Origin: Chitinophagaceae bacterium UBA4407
GTDB taxonomy: Bacteria; Bacteroidota; Bacteroidia; Chitinophagales; Chitinophagaceae
DNA length: 64,000 nucleotides
Direction: 5' to 3'
NCBI GenBank assembly: GCA_002390845.1
Contig: DGQT01000088.1
Span: 22,522-86,521, forward strand
Shown here piece by piece: positions 55,170-63,434 of this stretch. A program made the translations under genes and the position numbers. The notes below the pieces were generated by a model. It had not been told where the DNA came from and made no database searches. It saw only the letters and a program-made list of their open reading frames with translations. Position 1 is the stretch's first letter, and the number at the start of each line of letters is the position of its first letter.

Positions 55170-55260
55170 CTGAACCATGATTTTAACCTGATTATTCTGA
55201 TGAACCTGATTTTATAATGCTTTCAGGCGAATCAGGTAAATCCTATAAATCATGGTTCAG
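55170..55260. repeat. Second repeat family, copy 1 (hairpin beyond the rtcB stop)
   Basis: CTGAACCATGATTT (55170-55183) and its exact inverse (55247-55260) enclose further ACCTGATT units. It lies 5 nt from the rtcB stop. Confidence 0.7.
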
Positions 55261-55264
55261 ACAA

Positions 55265-56719
55265 TTACTCTCCTTCCACTGCATCTCTCTTACTCACCTT
55301 CCTCGTTCTGTTCGTTTCCGCACCGCACATCTTTACAATCTTTGGTGTGAACTTACCCACCACATCAACCAATGCTTTCTGCGATTGCATCACCACTTCA
55401 ATATCCTTGTACGCAAATGGCGCTTCATCCAAACCGCCGCCGAGCAATTTTACATTGGTTTTGGCGAGTTCTTCTTTCAATGCATTGTGCGTAATGTTTG
55501 CCATAGCTTGTGTACGACTCATCTTTCTGCCGGCACCATGCGATGCGGAGTTGATGCTTGCTTCTTCGCCTTTGCCTTTTACAATAAAGCCGGGCGCTGT
55601 CATGCTGCCGGGAATAATACCCAACACATTTTTACCGGCAGGCGTAGCACCTTTGCGATGCACAATTACTTCCTTGCCATTATGCATTTCTTTCCATGCA
55701 AAGTTGTGATGATTCTCCACCATCTTCATTGGCTTGCGACCCAACTGCTTTGCAATCTTTTCATGTATCACATGGTGACAGGCACTTGCATAATCACCCG
55801 CCAAATTCATAGCCAGCCAGTATTCCATGCCTTCCGCTTCATCCAGCGTAAACCATGCAAGATGTTTTGCTTCCTGCGGCAAACGGCGTTTGCTTATTGC
55901 AAGTCGTGTGTAATGATTCGCAATGTTAGCGCCCAATGCACGTGAACCGCTATGCGTTACGAAGCCAACATATTTTCCTGCAGGCACATTCAACACAGCA
56001 TCTGTTTCATCAATCTCAATAATACCAAACTCTGCAAAGTGGTTACCACTTCCTGATGAGCCCAACTGTTTCCATGCTCGTGTATGCAGGCTTTTCAGCA
56101 ATGGCATTTCAAAAAATAATTTGTTGTCCATCACTTCATGATCTGGCGATTGCTGAAACTGTGCACCGCTGCCAAACAAAGTTGCTTCGCCCAGTTCACG
56201 CACAAAGAAAGCTTCACGCTGCGTAAGGTCTTTCACATCAAGATCAAAAATGCTCAGGCACATACGGCAACCAATATCAACACCCACGCCATACGGTATC
56301 ACTGCGTTCTCTGTTGCCAGCACACCACCGATAGGCAAACCATAACCATGATGCGCATCGGGCATCAACGCACCGGCAACTGCAACCGGCAATTTTGCTG
56401 CTGCATACATTTGATGCAACGCACCTTGTTCAATATAATCAGCACCAAATATGTTGAAATGCACACCGCTGTTGTTAAGCGAAATCTCTGCGTCAACTGT
56501 TTTTTCTTTTGGCAGTAATTTTTCTGCAATCAGCGCCAGCACTGCATCGTTGGCATATTCCACCGGCGCAGCAAGCACTGCTTTCAACATCTCCATCGCT
56601 TCCTCCTTTGTGTGATGTTTATAATTTTTTTCCATCACATTCATCGCCACAGGAATCACCGGGCTTTCGGGATAACCGATAGTACGCAATTCTTTGGCTG
56701 TTATTTTTAACTTTCCCAT
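55265..56719 (-). CDS. rtcB: RNA ligase RtcB
   Basis: 484 residues from the ATG at 56719 (MGKLKITAKELRTIGYP). RtcB joins 2',3'-cyclic phosphate or 3'-phosphate RNA ends to 5'-OH ends using GTP and Mn2+. Motifs: GVDIGCRMCLS near residue 150 (metal site), SSGSGNHFAEFG, FVTHSGSRALGANIANHY, GATPAGKNVLGIIPGSMTAPGFIVKGKG, and the GMP-accepting His in SASHGAGRKMSR near 393. The C-terminal 60 residues include LGGGLDEAPFAYKDIEVVM. The start at 56770 would need an unrelated N-terminal extension. The neighbourhood (slipin, structured RNA, PcfJ-like) suggests an RNA-damage response role. Confidence 0.95.
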   Translation of the reverse strand: MGKLKITAKELRTIGYPESPVIPVAMNVMEKNYKHHTKEEAMEMLKAVLAAPVEYANDAVLALIAEKLLPKEKTVDAEISLNNSGVHFNIFGADYIEQGALHQMYAAAKLPVAVAGALMPDAHHGYGLPIGGVLATENAVIPYGVGVDIGCRMCLSIFDLDVKDLTQREAFFVRELGEATLFGSGAQFQQSPDHEVMDNKLFFEMPLLKSLHTRAWKQLGSSGSGNHFAEFGIIEIDETDAVLNVPAGKYVGFVTHSGSRALGANIANHYTRLAISKRRLPQEAKHLAWFTLDEAEGMEYWLAMNLAGDYASACHHVIHEKIAKQLGRKPMKMVENHHNFAWKEMHNGKEVIVHRKGATPAGKNVLGIIPGSMTAPGFIVKGKGEEASINSASHGAGRKMSRTQAMANITHNALKEELAKTNVKLLGGGLDEAPFAYKDIEVVMQSQKALVDVVGKFTPKIVKMCGAETNRTRKVSKRDAVEGE

Positions 56720-57064
56720 TTTGTTGTTTTTTTTGAACCACGAAGGCACTAAGTCACGGAGTTGCACCAAGTCTTTGTGATGCTTTGTGTCTTCGTGTCT
56801 TTGTGGTTTTATTTTCTTTATGATACCAGCTTTAGTTTTTCATGGTATCGCCTGTTGTTTCCAATTTGCTGCTTCGACACTCAAATTGCTCACTTGTACG
56901 TTCGGAACAGTGATGAGCAACGAAGCACTTTCTATAACTTGTTTTGAACTCAGGTCAATATATTTTGTTTGACCGGTATGATAGTACACGCATAATAGCC
57001 TCCTTTGGGTTTTAGATTTTTTGTAAATTGCATTTATAGAATACTACTTTCTAAAATTTATTTT

Positions 57065-57292
57065 ATGGTTAATTCAGAAATACGGGATCAAATTCATAAA
57101 CTGATTGACAAAGCCAGCGATACACAACTTGATGCGGTATTACAGGTATTGGAATCTTCTTCCGTTGAAAACAAATACACGAAAGAAGAGCTTGATTCAT
57201 TTTACCAGCGCATCACCATGTTTGAAGCAGATGGAAGCGAAGGATATTCTGTTGAAGAATCTCATGCTATGATCCGTAACAAACAAAAATAA
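57065..57292 (+). CDS. Antitoxin of a ParE-type module
   Basis: 75 residues from the ATG at 57065 (MVNSEIRDQIHKLIDKASDTQLDAVLQVLESSS); the longer frame from 57005 adds an implausible hydrophobic start. The N-terminal helical part resembles small Bacteroidota addiction-module antitoxins. The C-terminus YTKEELDSFYQRITMFEADGSEGYSVEESHAMIRN matches the toxin-wrapping tail of this group. Its stop is 1 nt before the toxin ATG, so they are translated together. Confidence 0.85.
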   Translation: MVNSEIRDQIHKLIDKASDTQLDAVLQVLESSSVENKYTKEELDSFYQRITMFEADGSEGYSVEESHAMIRNKQK

Positions 57293-57293
57293 T

Positions 57294-57602
57294 ATGGCGT
57301 ATAAAATAGTAATCACTCCTTTTGCGCACAACGACGAATACGAAGCCTACACCTGGTATGAAGAGCAACGCATCGGTCTCGGCGAAGAACTTTTAAAAGA
57401 ACTTGAAACCGCTTACCAGAAAATCTCCAACAATCCAGAACACTGCAGCTTTATTGACGATCGAAAAGAACTAAGAGATTTTCTCATACACCGCTTTCCT
57501 TATCTTATTGTTTACAGAATCAATGATAAGACTGTTGAAATCATTGCTGTTCATCACGGTAAGAAACATCCATCAAAGAAATATGGTGATTCGAATGTTT
57601 AA
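57294..57602 (+). CDS. RelE/ParE-superfamily toxin
   Basis: 102 residues. MAYKIVITPFAHNDEYEAYTWYEEQRIGLGEELLKELETAYQKISNNPEHCSF is the standard ParE helix-hairpin with strand, and RDFLIHRFPYLIVYRINDKTVEIIAVHHGKKHP is the conserved C-terminal sheet (RrFPy.i.Y.i....I.I.av.H.kr.P). ParE members poison DNA gyrase and RelE members cleave mRNA; sequence alone favours ParE-like. Paired with 57065-57292. Confidence 0.92.
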   Translation: MAYKIVITPFAHNDEYEAYTWYEEQRIGLGEELLKELETAYQKISNNPEHCSFIDDRKELRDFLIHRFPYLIVYRINDKTVEIIAVHHGKKHPSKKYGDSNV

Positions 57603-57959
57603 TTAATGCCAATCGTGAAAACAAAATCTGCATTGCTTTGCTTGCGGTGCTCTTGCTATCTTAAAACATTTTGGACAAAGATTTAAATCCAATTTCTCTT
57701 TGTGTTCGTTGTAAATGCGGCTAGCAACTTTTATCTTGAATGCATTGAAACCATTTTCAAGCAAAGCCAAGACTTCTGGATCACTTGAGATGTGCTTTGT
57801 TTCTTTGAAGTGATTATAAAAACCTTCCTTTGTTCCATTTCCACTTTTCTCTATAGCAAAATGATGCCAGTTGGCTTTGTTTTCTTTATCGTTCATAAAA
57901 CGACCACAATAATCAAAAACATAATCTACTAACGCTGGATATAAATTTTCATTCACCAC
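57603..57959 (-). CDS. Hypothetical protein with C-terminal zinc ribbon
   Basis: 118 residues from a GTG start preceded by a good AAGGAGG Shine-Dalgarno. The N-terminal part (YPALVDYVFDYCGRFMNDKENKANWHHFAIEKS) is helical. The C-terminus has CPKC and CRFC pairs (NLCPKCFKIARAPQAKQCRFCFHDWH) that would bind one zinc. The stop is 1 nt from the toxin stop (convergent). The function is not known. Confidence 0.7.
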   Translation of the reverse strand: MVNENLYPALVDYVFDYCGRFMNDKENKANWHHFAIEKSGNGTKEGFYNHFKETKHISSDPEVLALLENGFNAFKIKVASRIYNEHKEKLDLNLCPKCFKIARAPQAKQCRFCFHDWH

Positions 57960-57973
57960 ATACCTCCTTAATT

Positions 57974-58891
57974 TTATAGTGAATCTTTTTTTGATAGTAC
58001 GAAAGCGGTTAACATAAGCGGCGATAGCCTTGCTTTATACAAATCTTTATTCTCTACTTTGTTTTCTATAAATAGTTTGAATGATTTCCCTATCAAATTA
58101 ATTGTAGGATCAACAATTGTTGAAAATTGTCTTATATCTCTTAAAGCACTTATACCAACAGTATCCTCGCCATTTGATTCTAAGTTTGAATGAACAATGT
58201 CTTCTCCATGAGAATATGCTGAACAATCTCGATAAGGAAATTCATACAATGCTGGTTCCTCTAACTGCATTAACACGCTTTCGGTATTCGATGGACCATC
58301 GAAAAGCTCATACCAATATTTTACTTTACCTACTTTTCTTGTTTCTTTATTTCCTTTTTTGTTTTCTGTTCTTGAATATTCTTCTTTTATTGGTTCATAT
58401 TCCTGATCATTCAATGTTTTAGTTATTTCATTGATGCTATTTAAATAAACCTGTTTTTGGCCTTGAAAGATATCTTCATTCTGAAGTAGCCTATCCTTTT
58501 TTAATTTTTGAAAAAAACTTCCACCCTTTTTAGGGTATGCTAATCTTTCATAATAATCCCTTTTCCGAATTTCATAATGATATAAGAATTGTAATGCCTT
58601 TCTGTCTTCAATGTCTTTAAACATATATGCCAATTGACAATAGCATTCTAAAAGCGTTCTTAATAATGGCTTTGACGCATTGACACACCCTATTTTTATA
58701 AGTTCACCGATAGCGTCTCCTGTTTCCATAATTTGACGAAAAAGAAGAAATGAAGCCAAATCTGTTCTCAGAGTTTTTTTGGAGTTCATTCTTTCGGATA
58801 ACATTTCCATTCCATTTGTTACAAAACCTTTTAATAGTGCAGAATATTTTGCAAGATTTTCTTTTTCTTTATCATTATAAGACTGATACAT
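57974..58891 (-). CDS. DUF5677-like hypothetical protein
   Basis: 305 residues, soluble and helical. The segment FLLFRQIMETGDAIGELIKIGCVNASKPLLRTLLECYCQLAYMF resembles DUF5677 proteins (long helices with a conserved R-x-LLE). A later acidic loop (DCSAYSHGEDIVHSNLES) and C-terminal helices follow. Biochemical function unknown. It lies 14 nt upstream of the zinc-ribbon gene and just downstream of the ABC ATPase, probably in one operon. Confidence 0.65.
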   Translation of the reverse strand: MYQSYNDKEKENLAKYSALLKGFVTNGMEMLSERMNSKKTLRTDLASFLLFRQIMETGDAIGELIKIGCVNASKPLLRTLLECYCQLAYMFKDIEDRKALQFLYHYEIRKRDYYERLAYPKKGGSFFQKLKKDRLLQNEDIFQGQKQVYLNSINEITKTLNDQEYEPIKEEYSRTENKKGNKETRKVGKVKYWYELFDGPSNTESVLMQLEEPALYEFPYRDCSAYSHGEDIVHSNLESNGEDTVGISALRDIRQFSTIVDPTINLIGKSFKLFIENKVENKDLYKARLSPLMLTAFVLSKKDSL

Positions 58892-58902
58892 TATTTTCTT
58901 TT

Positions 58903-59874
58903 TTAAACTTTAAATTCATTTATTATTCCAATATTGACATAAACTTCCTCCCCAACCCTCCACTCATTCTTCATCACCCTCACTACAATCTTTATATTTT
59001 CCACCAATACTTCCACTTCATAAAAACTTCCCCAGAAACTGATCTTTTGTATTGTTCCCTTTACACCTTCATTTGCTGTGGCGCTAATGCTAAACTCTTC
59101 AGGTCGCAGCATTACATTTTTTCCATTCGATTCAATACCAAACAATGCAGCCTGTTCAGGATTTAATAAATTGTATCTACCAAACATACCAGCCACATAT
59201 TCATTCGCTGGTTGGCGATAAATTGTTTCCGGCGTGCCCTGCTGAACAATCTTTCCTTCCTTCATCACAATGATTTCATCTGCCCAGGAAAGTGTATCAT
59301 GCGGGTCATGCGATGTAAGCATACAGGTTATCTGCAAACTCTCCGTTATATCTTCCAATACAGCTTTTAGTATATCGGTATGTATCGGGTCAAGATTCGA
59401 GAACGGTTCATCCAGTATCAGCATCTTTGGAGATTTAATCAGCAACATGCACAATGCAATGCGTTGTTTCTCTCCACCGGAAAGCTGGTCTGTTTTACGT
59501 TTCAGCAAATGATCGATCTGGCATATTTCAAATAACGTTGCCGCTTCATCGTGTGTTAACTGGTTTTCGAACCATACCAATTCTTCCACTTTATAATTAT
59601 GCAACAAGTCATGCTCCTGCGATAAGTAAGCGATCTCTTTATGCCCCGGTAATAATTTTTCTTCCGGTCCGATAACTCTTTTGCCATTGAACAAAACTGT
59701 TCCGCTATCTGCTTGTGCATGTCCACTTATAATTTTCAACAATGTCGTTTTTCCTGCACCTGATTCTCCTGCAATAGCAATCTTCTGTAATGCTTCTTGT
59801 TTAAAACTAATGTCGTTAATTAACAAGCCACCCTGTGATTGCTTGCTGATATGTTGTACTTCTAATAATGCCAT
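58903..59874 (-). CDS. Orphan ABC transporter ATP-binding protein with TOBE domain
   Basis: 323 residues from the ATG at 59874. Walker A GESGAGKT (36-43), Q-loop YLSQEHDL, signature LSGGEKQR, Walker B KMLILDEPFSNLDP and H-loop TSHDPHD are all intact. The C-terminal part (NVMLRPEEFSISATANEGVKGTIQKISFWGSFYEVEVLV) is a TOBE_2 domain, as in Fe3+, spermidine or sulfate importer ATPases. No permease or binding protein lies in the window, so the partner is unknown. It is enclosed by a repeat pair. Confidence 0.92.
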   Translation of the reverse strand: MALLEVQHISKQSQGGLLINDISFKQEALQKIAIAGESGAGKTTLLKIISGHAQADSGTVLFNGKRVIGPEEKLLPGHKEIAYLSQEHDLLHNYKVEELVWFENQLTHDEAATLFEICQIDHLLKRKTDQLSGGEKQRIALCMLLIKSPKMLILDEPFSNLDPIHTDILKAVLEDITESLQITCMLTSHDPHDTLSWADEIIVMKEGKIVQQGTPETIYRQPANEYVAGMFGRYNLLNPEQAALFGIESNGKNVMLRPEEFSISATANEGVKGTIQKISFWGSFYEVEVLVENIKIVVRVMKNEWRVGEEVYVNIGIINEFKV

Positions 59875-59890
59875 GTTCAAAAATACATAG

Positions 59891-59987
59891 TCTGAACGGT
59901 GATTTGGGGAGATTAAAGGGATTTATGAGATGGGCAATTAGACAATCCTTCTAATCTCTAAAATCCTCCCAAATCCCTGTTCTGACA
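59891..59987. repeat. Second repeat family, copy 2
   Basis: TCTGAACGGTGATTTGGGG and, inverted, TCAGAACAGGGATTTGGG, each followed by GATT or GGATT units at 8-10 nt spacing. It lies upstream of the ABC ATPase gene. Confidence 0.65.
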
Positions 59988-60062
59988 AATGTTCCGAACG
60001 TACAAGTGAGTGACACAACCAAAGCTCAATAGTAGCAATACAGCTAAGTACATAATTTATCT

Positions 60063-60152
60063 AAACTTAGATTTGGAAAGATTTACAAGTTTAAAGGCAT
60101 TGTTTTTATTTCCTTAAAATCTTTTCAATCCCCCAAGTCCCGGTTCAGACTT
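60063..60152. repeat. Second repeat family, copy 3
   Basis: Read on the minus strand: GTCTGAACCGGGACTTGGG then GGATTG, AAGATTTTAAGG; the opposite half is more decayed. It ends 2 nt from the slipin stop. Confidence 0.65.
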
Positions 60153-60153
60153 G

Positions 60154-61251
60154 TTACTTCTGCGGCACAAATATCTGCTTCAACTGTTCTATCAATACAC
60201 CATTACCGCTTACGCTGATGTTATTGATTTTCTCTGCAATTTTCTCTACATATTCCATCTCTTTCAACTTGAACAGCATGCTGTTTTCTTCCATCAGTTT
60301 TGCAGTGTTCAGCAAACTACGGGTACTTGCAGTTTCTTCACGGCGCATGATGATGTTGGCTTGTGCTTTCTTCTCGGCGATCAACACCTGGTTCATAATT
60401 TCTTTTACATCACCAGGCAAAATAATGTCGCGGATACCGAAACCGACTACTTCTACACCCAGCGCCAAAGCCTTGCCGGCAATGGCTTTCAGAATGTGAG
60501 GCGCAATGGTATCTTTTTTCTCCAGCAATTCATCAAAGCTGAAACCGCCAATGTATTCACGCAATGCCAACTGGAATGCCACATACAATTGCTTTTCATA
60601 TTCCTTGTTCTGCAATACTGCTTTTTCAATGTCAACCACTTTGTATTGTGCCTGTCCGTTGATACGCAAAGCAGCTTTATCTTTTGTCAAGATTTCCTGG
60701 CCGTTAATCTCGATCTGCTGCATACGCATATCAGCTTTATGTATGGCAATTACAATGCTGTTCTTCCACCAAAAATAAATACCGCTATTCATCACACCTT
60801 TATAATTTCCATCAACCAGCATCAATGCTTTTTCATAGCTTTCAACAGTTGCAGTGCGCACATAAGCAGCAAGTAATTTATGTTGCAATGTTGCACGGTC
60901 GATCTGTTCAGTGATCTCAATCTTGCTTACATCTGCACTTACAAAATCATACTGCACAATTCCTTTCCAGAAAGTGTAACGGCCTGCAGTCAACACCTGT
61001 TTCAGTAAACCATTCTCGTATTGCAAAACAATCTCGCTGTCTTTTACTTCCACCACATGCAGTGCTGCTGTAATTTCAATATCCTGCAACAGTATGTTCA
61101 GTTCCACCGGTGCTATAAACTGTTTGGCCATATCGTAGATCATTACATCTTCATCCCACAACCAGTACACACCTTCTTTCAGCATACGCTTGTATGCTCC
61201 TTTTTTAAACACTAAACCAATCTGGTAAGCGTTAATCATCATCCATTTCAT
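60154..61251 (-). CDS. Slipin-like SPFH/band 7 protein
   Basis: 365 residues. The SPFH core runs through LLKQVLTAGRYTFWKGIVQYDFV, NGQEILTKDKAALRINGQAQYKVVDIEKAV, YEKQLYVAFQLALREYIGGFSFDELLEKKDTIAPHI, and GVEVVGFGIRDIILPGDVKEIMNQVLIAEKKAQANIIMRREETASTRSLLNTAKLMEENSML, which is typical of slipins. A first transmembrane anchor is weak or absent. Slipin-type genes are known neighbours of rtcB in bacterial RNA-repair operons. Downstream of the structured RNA. Confidence 0.88.
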   Translation of the reverse strand: MKWMMINAYQIGLVFKKGAYKRMLKEGVYWLWDEDVMIYDMAKQFIAPVELNILLQDIEITAALHVVEVKDSEIVLQYENGLLKQVLTAGRYTFWKGIVQYDFVSADVSKIEITEQIDRATLQHKLLAAYVRTATVESYEKALMLVDGNYKGVMNSGIYFWWKNSIVIAIHKADMRMQQIEINGQEILTKDKAALRINGQAQYKVVDIEKAVLQNKEYEKQLYVAFQLALREYIGGFSFDELLEKKDTIAPHILKAIAGKALALGVEVVGFGIRDIILPGDVKEIMNQVLIAEKKAQANIIMRREETASTRSLLNTAKLMEENSMLFKLKEMEYVEKIAEKINNISVSGNGVLIEQLKQIFVPQK

Positions 61252-61270
61252 TTTTTTGTTTTTAAAATTT

Positions 61271-61331
61271 TAATTTTTTGCACCCAACACTATTACTACT
61301 GGCATCGTCTGTTGTGTCACTCCCTTGTACT
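61271..61331. repeat. Solo L arm upstream of slipin
   Basis: TAATTTTTTGCACCC, ACTGGCATCGTCTG, core TTGTGTCACTCCCTTGTAC (61312-61330) and inner GCAGCAACTGC. No right arm follows before the next L. It sits between slipin and the structured RNA. Confidence 0.75.
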
Positions 61332-61620
61332 TTCTGATCAGTACGCAGCAACTGCTCAACAACATCACAATTTGTAAGAACATAAAAAGCCGGCATTGCC
61401 TGCCATTTAATAATCACGGAAACAAGTCTCTATTATTTTCTTTGCAACAGTTACTCAAAACTTTTTTAATGAAGCATCTCAAGAAAAAAGATTAATTAAG
61501 TGAAGCAAACCCCAACAATTTCAAACCTGCCTGCTGAGTGTTTACCAAATTGTAGCTCAACCAAAATCTTTTTAAAAGTTGACATGACATCTTCTTAAAA
61601 AAGTAATCTTGTTTAAGCTA

Positions 61621-61990
61621 CCGGCAAGCAACACCGGCTTTACATTTTGCACACCATTTTTTAAGAAGCGGTGTACTTCTTTTTTAACCGGAGCATCCCA
61701 GATGCTTTGCGTCTACCAGTTTCGCCATCCCGGCATAACCGGGAGTGGGACTCGAACCCACACGATGTCTGTTACTCTAACCGCTGAGTTACCACGTTAA
61801 TACGTGAAGGGGAGTCGAACCCCTGACCCACAGATTAAATGGAGGACACAGCCAATTGTGTCAACAGCATACAGATCGTTACAACTACTGCACTGCTGTG
61901 TTTTAATACACAAGCCAGGTTTGAAAACAACAGGCATATATCCTTCTTGCCGTTAAGCAAGCTTTTGTGTTGATGTGTTTGCATCAACAA
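61621..61990 (-). ncRNA. Structured RNA with two tandem permuted tRNA-like modules
   Basis: The extent is approximate. Module 1 (61834-61768): stem strand TCTGT, T-arm AGGGG-TTCGACT-CCCCT, acceptor strand TCACGTA, loop TT, acceptor strand AACGTGG, TA, D-arm ACTC-AGCGGTTA-GAGT, A, then ACAGA pairing with TCTGT. Module 2 (61761-61709): T-arm GTGGG-TTCGAGT-CCCAC, acceptor TCCCGGT, loop TAT, acceptor GCCGGGA, TG, Leu-type D-arm GCG-AAACTGGTAGA-CGC, then hairpin AGCAT-CTGGG-ATGCT. Further hairpins flank both sides (GTTGATG/CATCAAC at 61969-61988; CTTGC/GCAAG at 61946-61961; GACACA/TGTGTC; GTACACC/GGTGTGC at 61676-61649). T-arm before D-arm means these are not ordinary tRNAs. Confidence 0.75.
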
Positions 61991-62008
61991 TATTTTAAAG
62001 AACTTATT

Positions 62009-63268
62009 TTATACGTATGGATTAATTGTCAGTGCATTTTTTGTTGCCCACAACTCCATATATTTTCTTGCTTCTTCAGATATTGGCTTGTTCATTCTTG
62101 CTTTTGCCTGTACAATTGTTTTCAGGAAAATATTTACTTCAATCGTTGCTATAATATCATTCAATACGCCACCAGAATATTTTCTTAAAGAGAAAATTGC
62201 AGATCTTCCCTGTGCGCAATAGTGCGTGTAAGAAGCAACACAATGCTTCATGGCAGTTCCTTCTTCTATCAGCCTTTTTGCTTCGGTAAGCTCTTCCAGC
62301 TTTATTATTTCTGCTTTACGTTCAACCTTCAAACCTTCAATGCCACAAGGCTTCCAGAACCAGTTACCTTTTACATTTTTGTATTTACAATGCCATTCAT
62401 CACTCTGCCTCATCAGCGATTGCAGTGTTCTGCCTTTCAAATTATAATTGGCATTTTCCCTTTTTGTTTCGCGTACATAATCAATAAGCTCTGTCAGTTT
62501 ATCATGATTGAACATTCCATTACGAATCAACAGTTGCAGGAATGATTCCCAGAAAGCTTCATCAGCAAAAGGTTTTGTACCAATCCATGAGTATGCTACT
62601 CTTTCCGCAAGTTTTTCATCACCACCCAAACCACGTACCTGTGCCCATCTCAGCGCTTCAATAACAGACATTTTCTCAGGACCCTGAATAAAGTAATGCC
62701 CCATCTTTTGCGTAAAGGGTATCGGAATATTCTTCATTTCTTTTACTTTACCACCAGCGGCAAGATGTATAAACCATCGAATAAAAACTGAAGTACCGGT
62801 TTCATAAAATGCCTTGTATAAAAACGCAGGTACTTCATATTTGCAAAACAGGTAGTTCGCTAACTCAATAAGTTGAAATGATCTGTTCTGCTCAACAGGC
62901 CTCCATTTAAAAATGTCTTTTCGCCAATGCGCCCTGAATTGAAAAATATTGAAGACCGCCTGTATCATGTTTTCATCACTCATTAATAGAGAACACTTAT
63001 CAAGATGAATAAATAAATTCCTGAGCATTGTTTTAACATGCAGGTGATCATTTTTTAAGATGCTGTTAAAGCACTCATTGATCTTCCACATTCTTTTATC
63101 TGTGTTATAAAAAACATGAAGATCTTCCCCTGCATACAACTGCATGATTACTTCATCAAAACGTTTGAAGCGTTTATTTGAAAAGCGTAACACTTCGCAA
63201 AGAATCTTCTCCCGTTCTTCGCTTAAGTATAATTGCTTTTTCCGCTCCGATTTCGATCTCTTTCCCAT
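62009..63268 (-). CDS. PcfJ-like protein
   Basis: 419 residues. The C-terminal third carries the PcfJ-like signature: LTEAKRLIEEGTAMKHCVASYTHYCAQGRSAIFSLRKYSGG...IATIEV...IVQAKARMNKPISEEARKYMELWA, where HC..SY and the C-x-G are conserved. The N-terminal part is helical and basic. PcfJ-like proteins occur on mobile elements and beside RNA-repair genes; their activity is unproven. The next feature downstream is the permuted tRNA-like RNA, 20-odd nt past the stop. Confidence 0.8.
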   Translation of the reverse strand: MGKRSKSERKKQLYLSEEREKILCEVLRFSNKRFKRFDEVIMQLYAGEDLHVFYNTDKRMWKINECFNSILKNDHLHVKTMLRNLFIHLDKCSLLMSDENMIQAVFNIFQFRAHWRKDIFKWRPVEQNRSFQLIELANYLFCKYEVPAFLYKAFYETGTSVFIRWFIHLAAGGKVKEMKNIPIPFTQKMGHYFIQGPEKMSVIEALRWAQVRGLGGDEKLAERVAYSWIGTKPFADEAFWESFLQLLIRNGMFNHDKLTELIDYVRETKRENANYNLKGRTLQSLMRQSDEWHCKYKNVKGNWFWKPCGIEGLKVERKAEIIKLEELTEAKRLIEEGTAMKHCVASYTHYCAQGRSAIFSLRKYSGGVLNDIIATIEVNIFLKTIVQAKARMNKPISEEARKYMELWATKNALTINPYV

Positions 63269-63382
63269 TGTAATAAGTTTATATATAGCCTTGCGGCAAT
63301 AAAATGTTTACCATTTATTTTCAGTTGTAATCGCTGAATAACATTTATCCTTTTCATTTTTTAGTTTTTATAATTTTATAAT

Positions 63383-63434
63383 TTATTTGCTATCCTCATA
63401 ATCCTTTAAATCCACCCAAATCCCAGTTCAGACC
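63383..63434. repeat. Second repeat family, copy 4 (half)
   Basis: Minus strand: AAGGTCTGAACTGGGATTTG, then GGATTTAAAGGATTATGAGGAT. Only one half is present. It abuts the stop codon of the YkuK-like gene. Confidence 0.6.

Larger units (their letters stand above)
56815..60056. mobile_element. L-R repeat pair enclosing toxin-antitoxin, two unknown genes and an ABC ATPase
   Basis: The left arm has an expanded core (hairpin CAATTTG...CAAATTG) resuming as CTCACTTGTACG and TTCGGAACA. The right arm contains the exact 21-nt inverse of that end (59992-60012), then AGTGACACAACC and GCTAAGTACATAATTT. The block separates rtcB from slipin. Confidence 0.6.

Noticed and set aside
61609..61800. 63-codon ORF over the structured RNA
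   Set aside because: It lies antisense to the tRNA-like modules, has no family signature, and its codons are fixed by the RNA pairing.
61741..61825. Two ordinary tRNA genes, suggested by clear T-arms
   Set aside because: No matching 5' halves lie upstream. The complementary acceptor strands and D-arms follow the T-arms instead, and only about 6 nt separate the two modules, leaving no room for anticodon arms.
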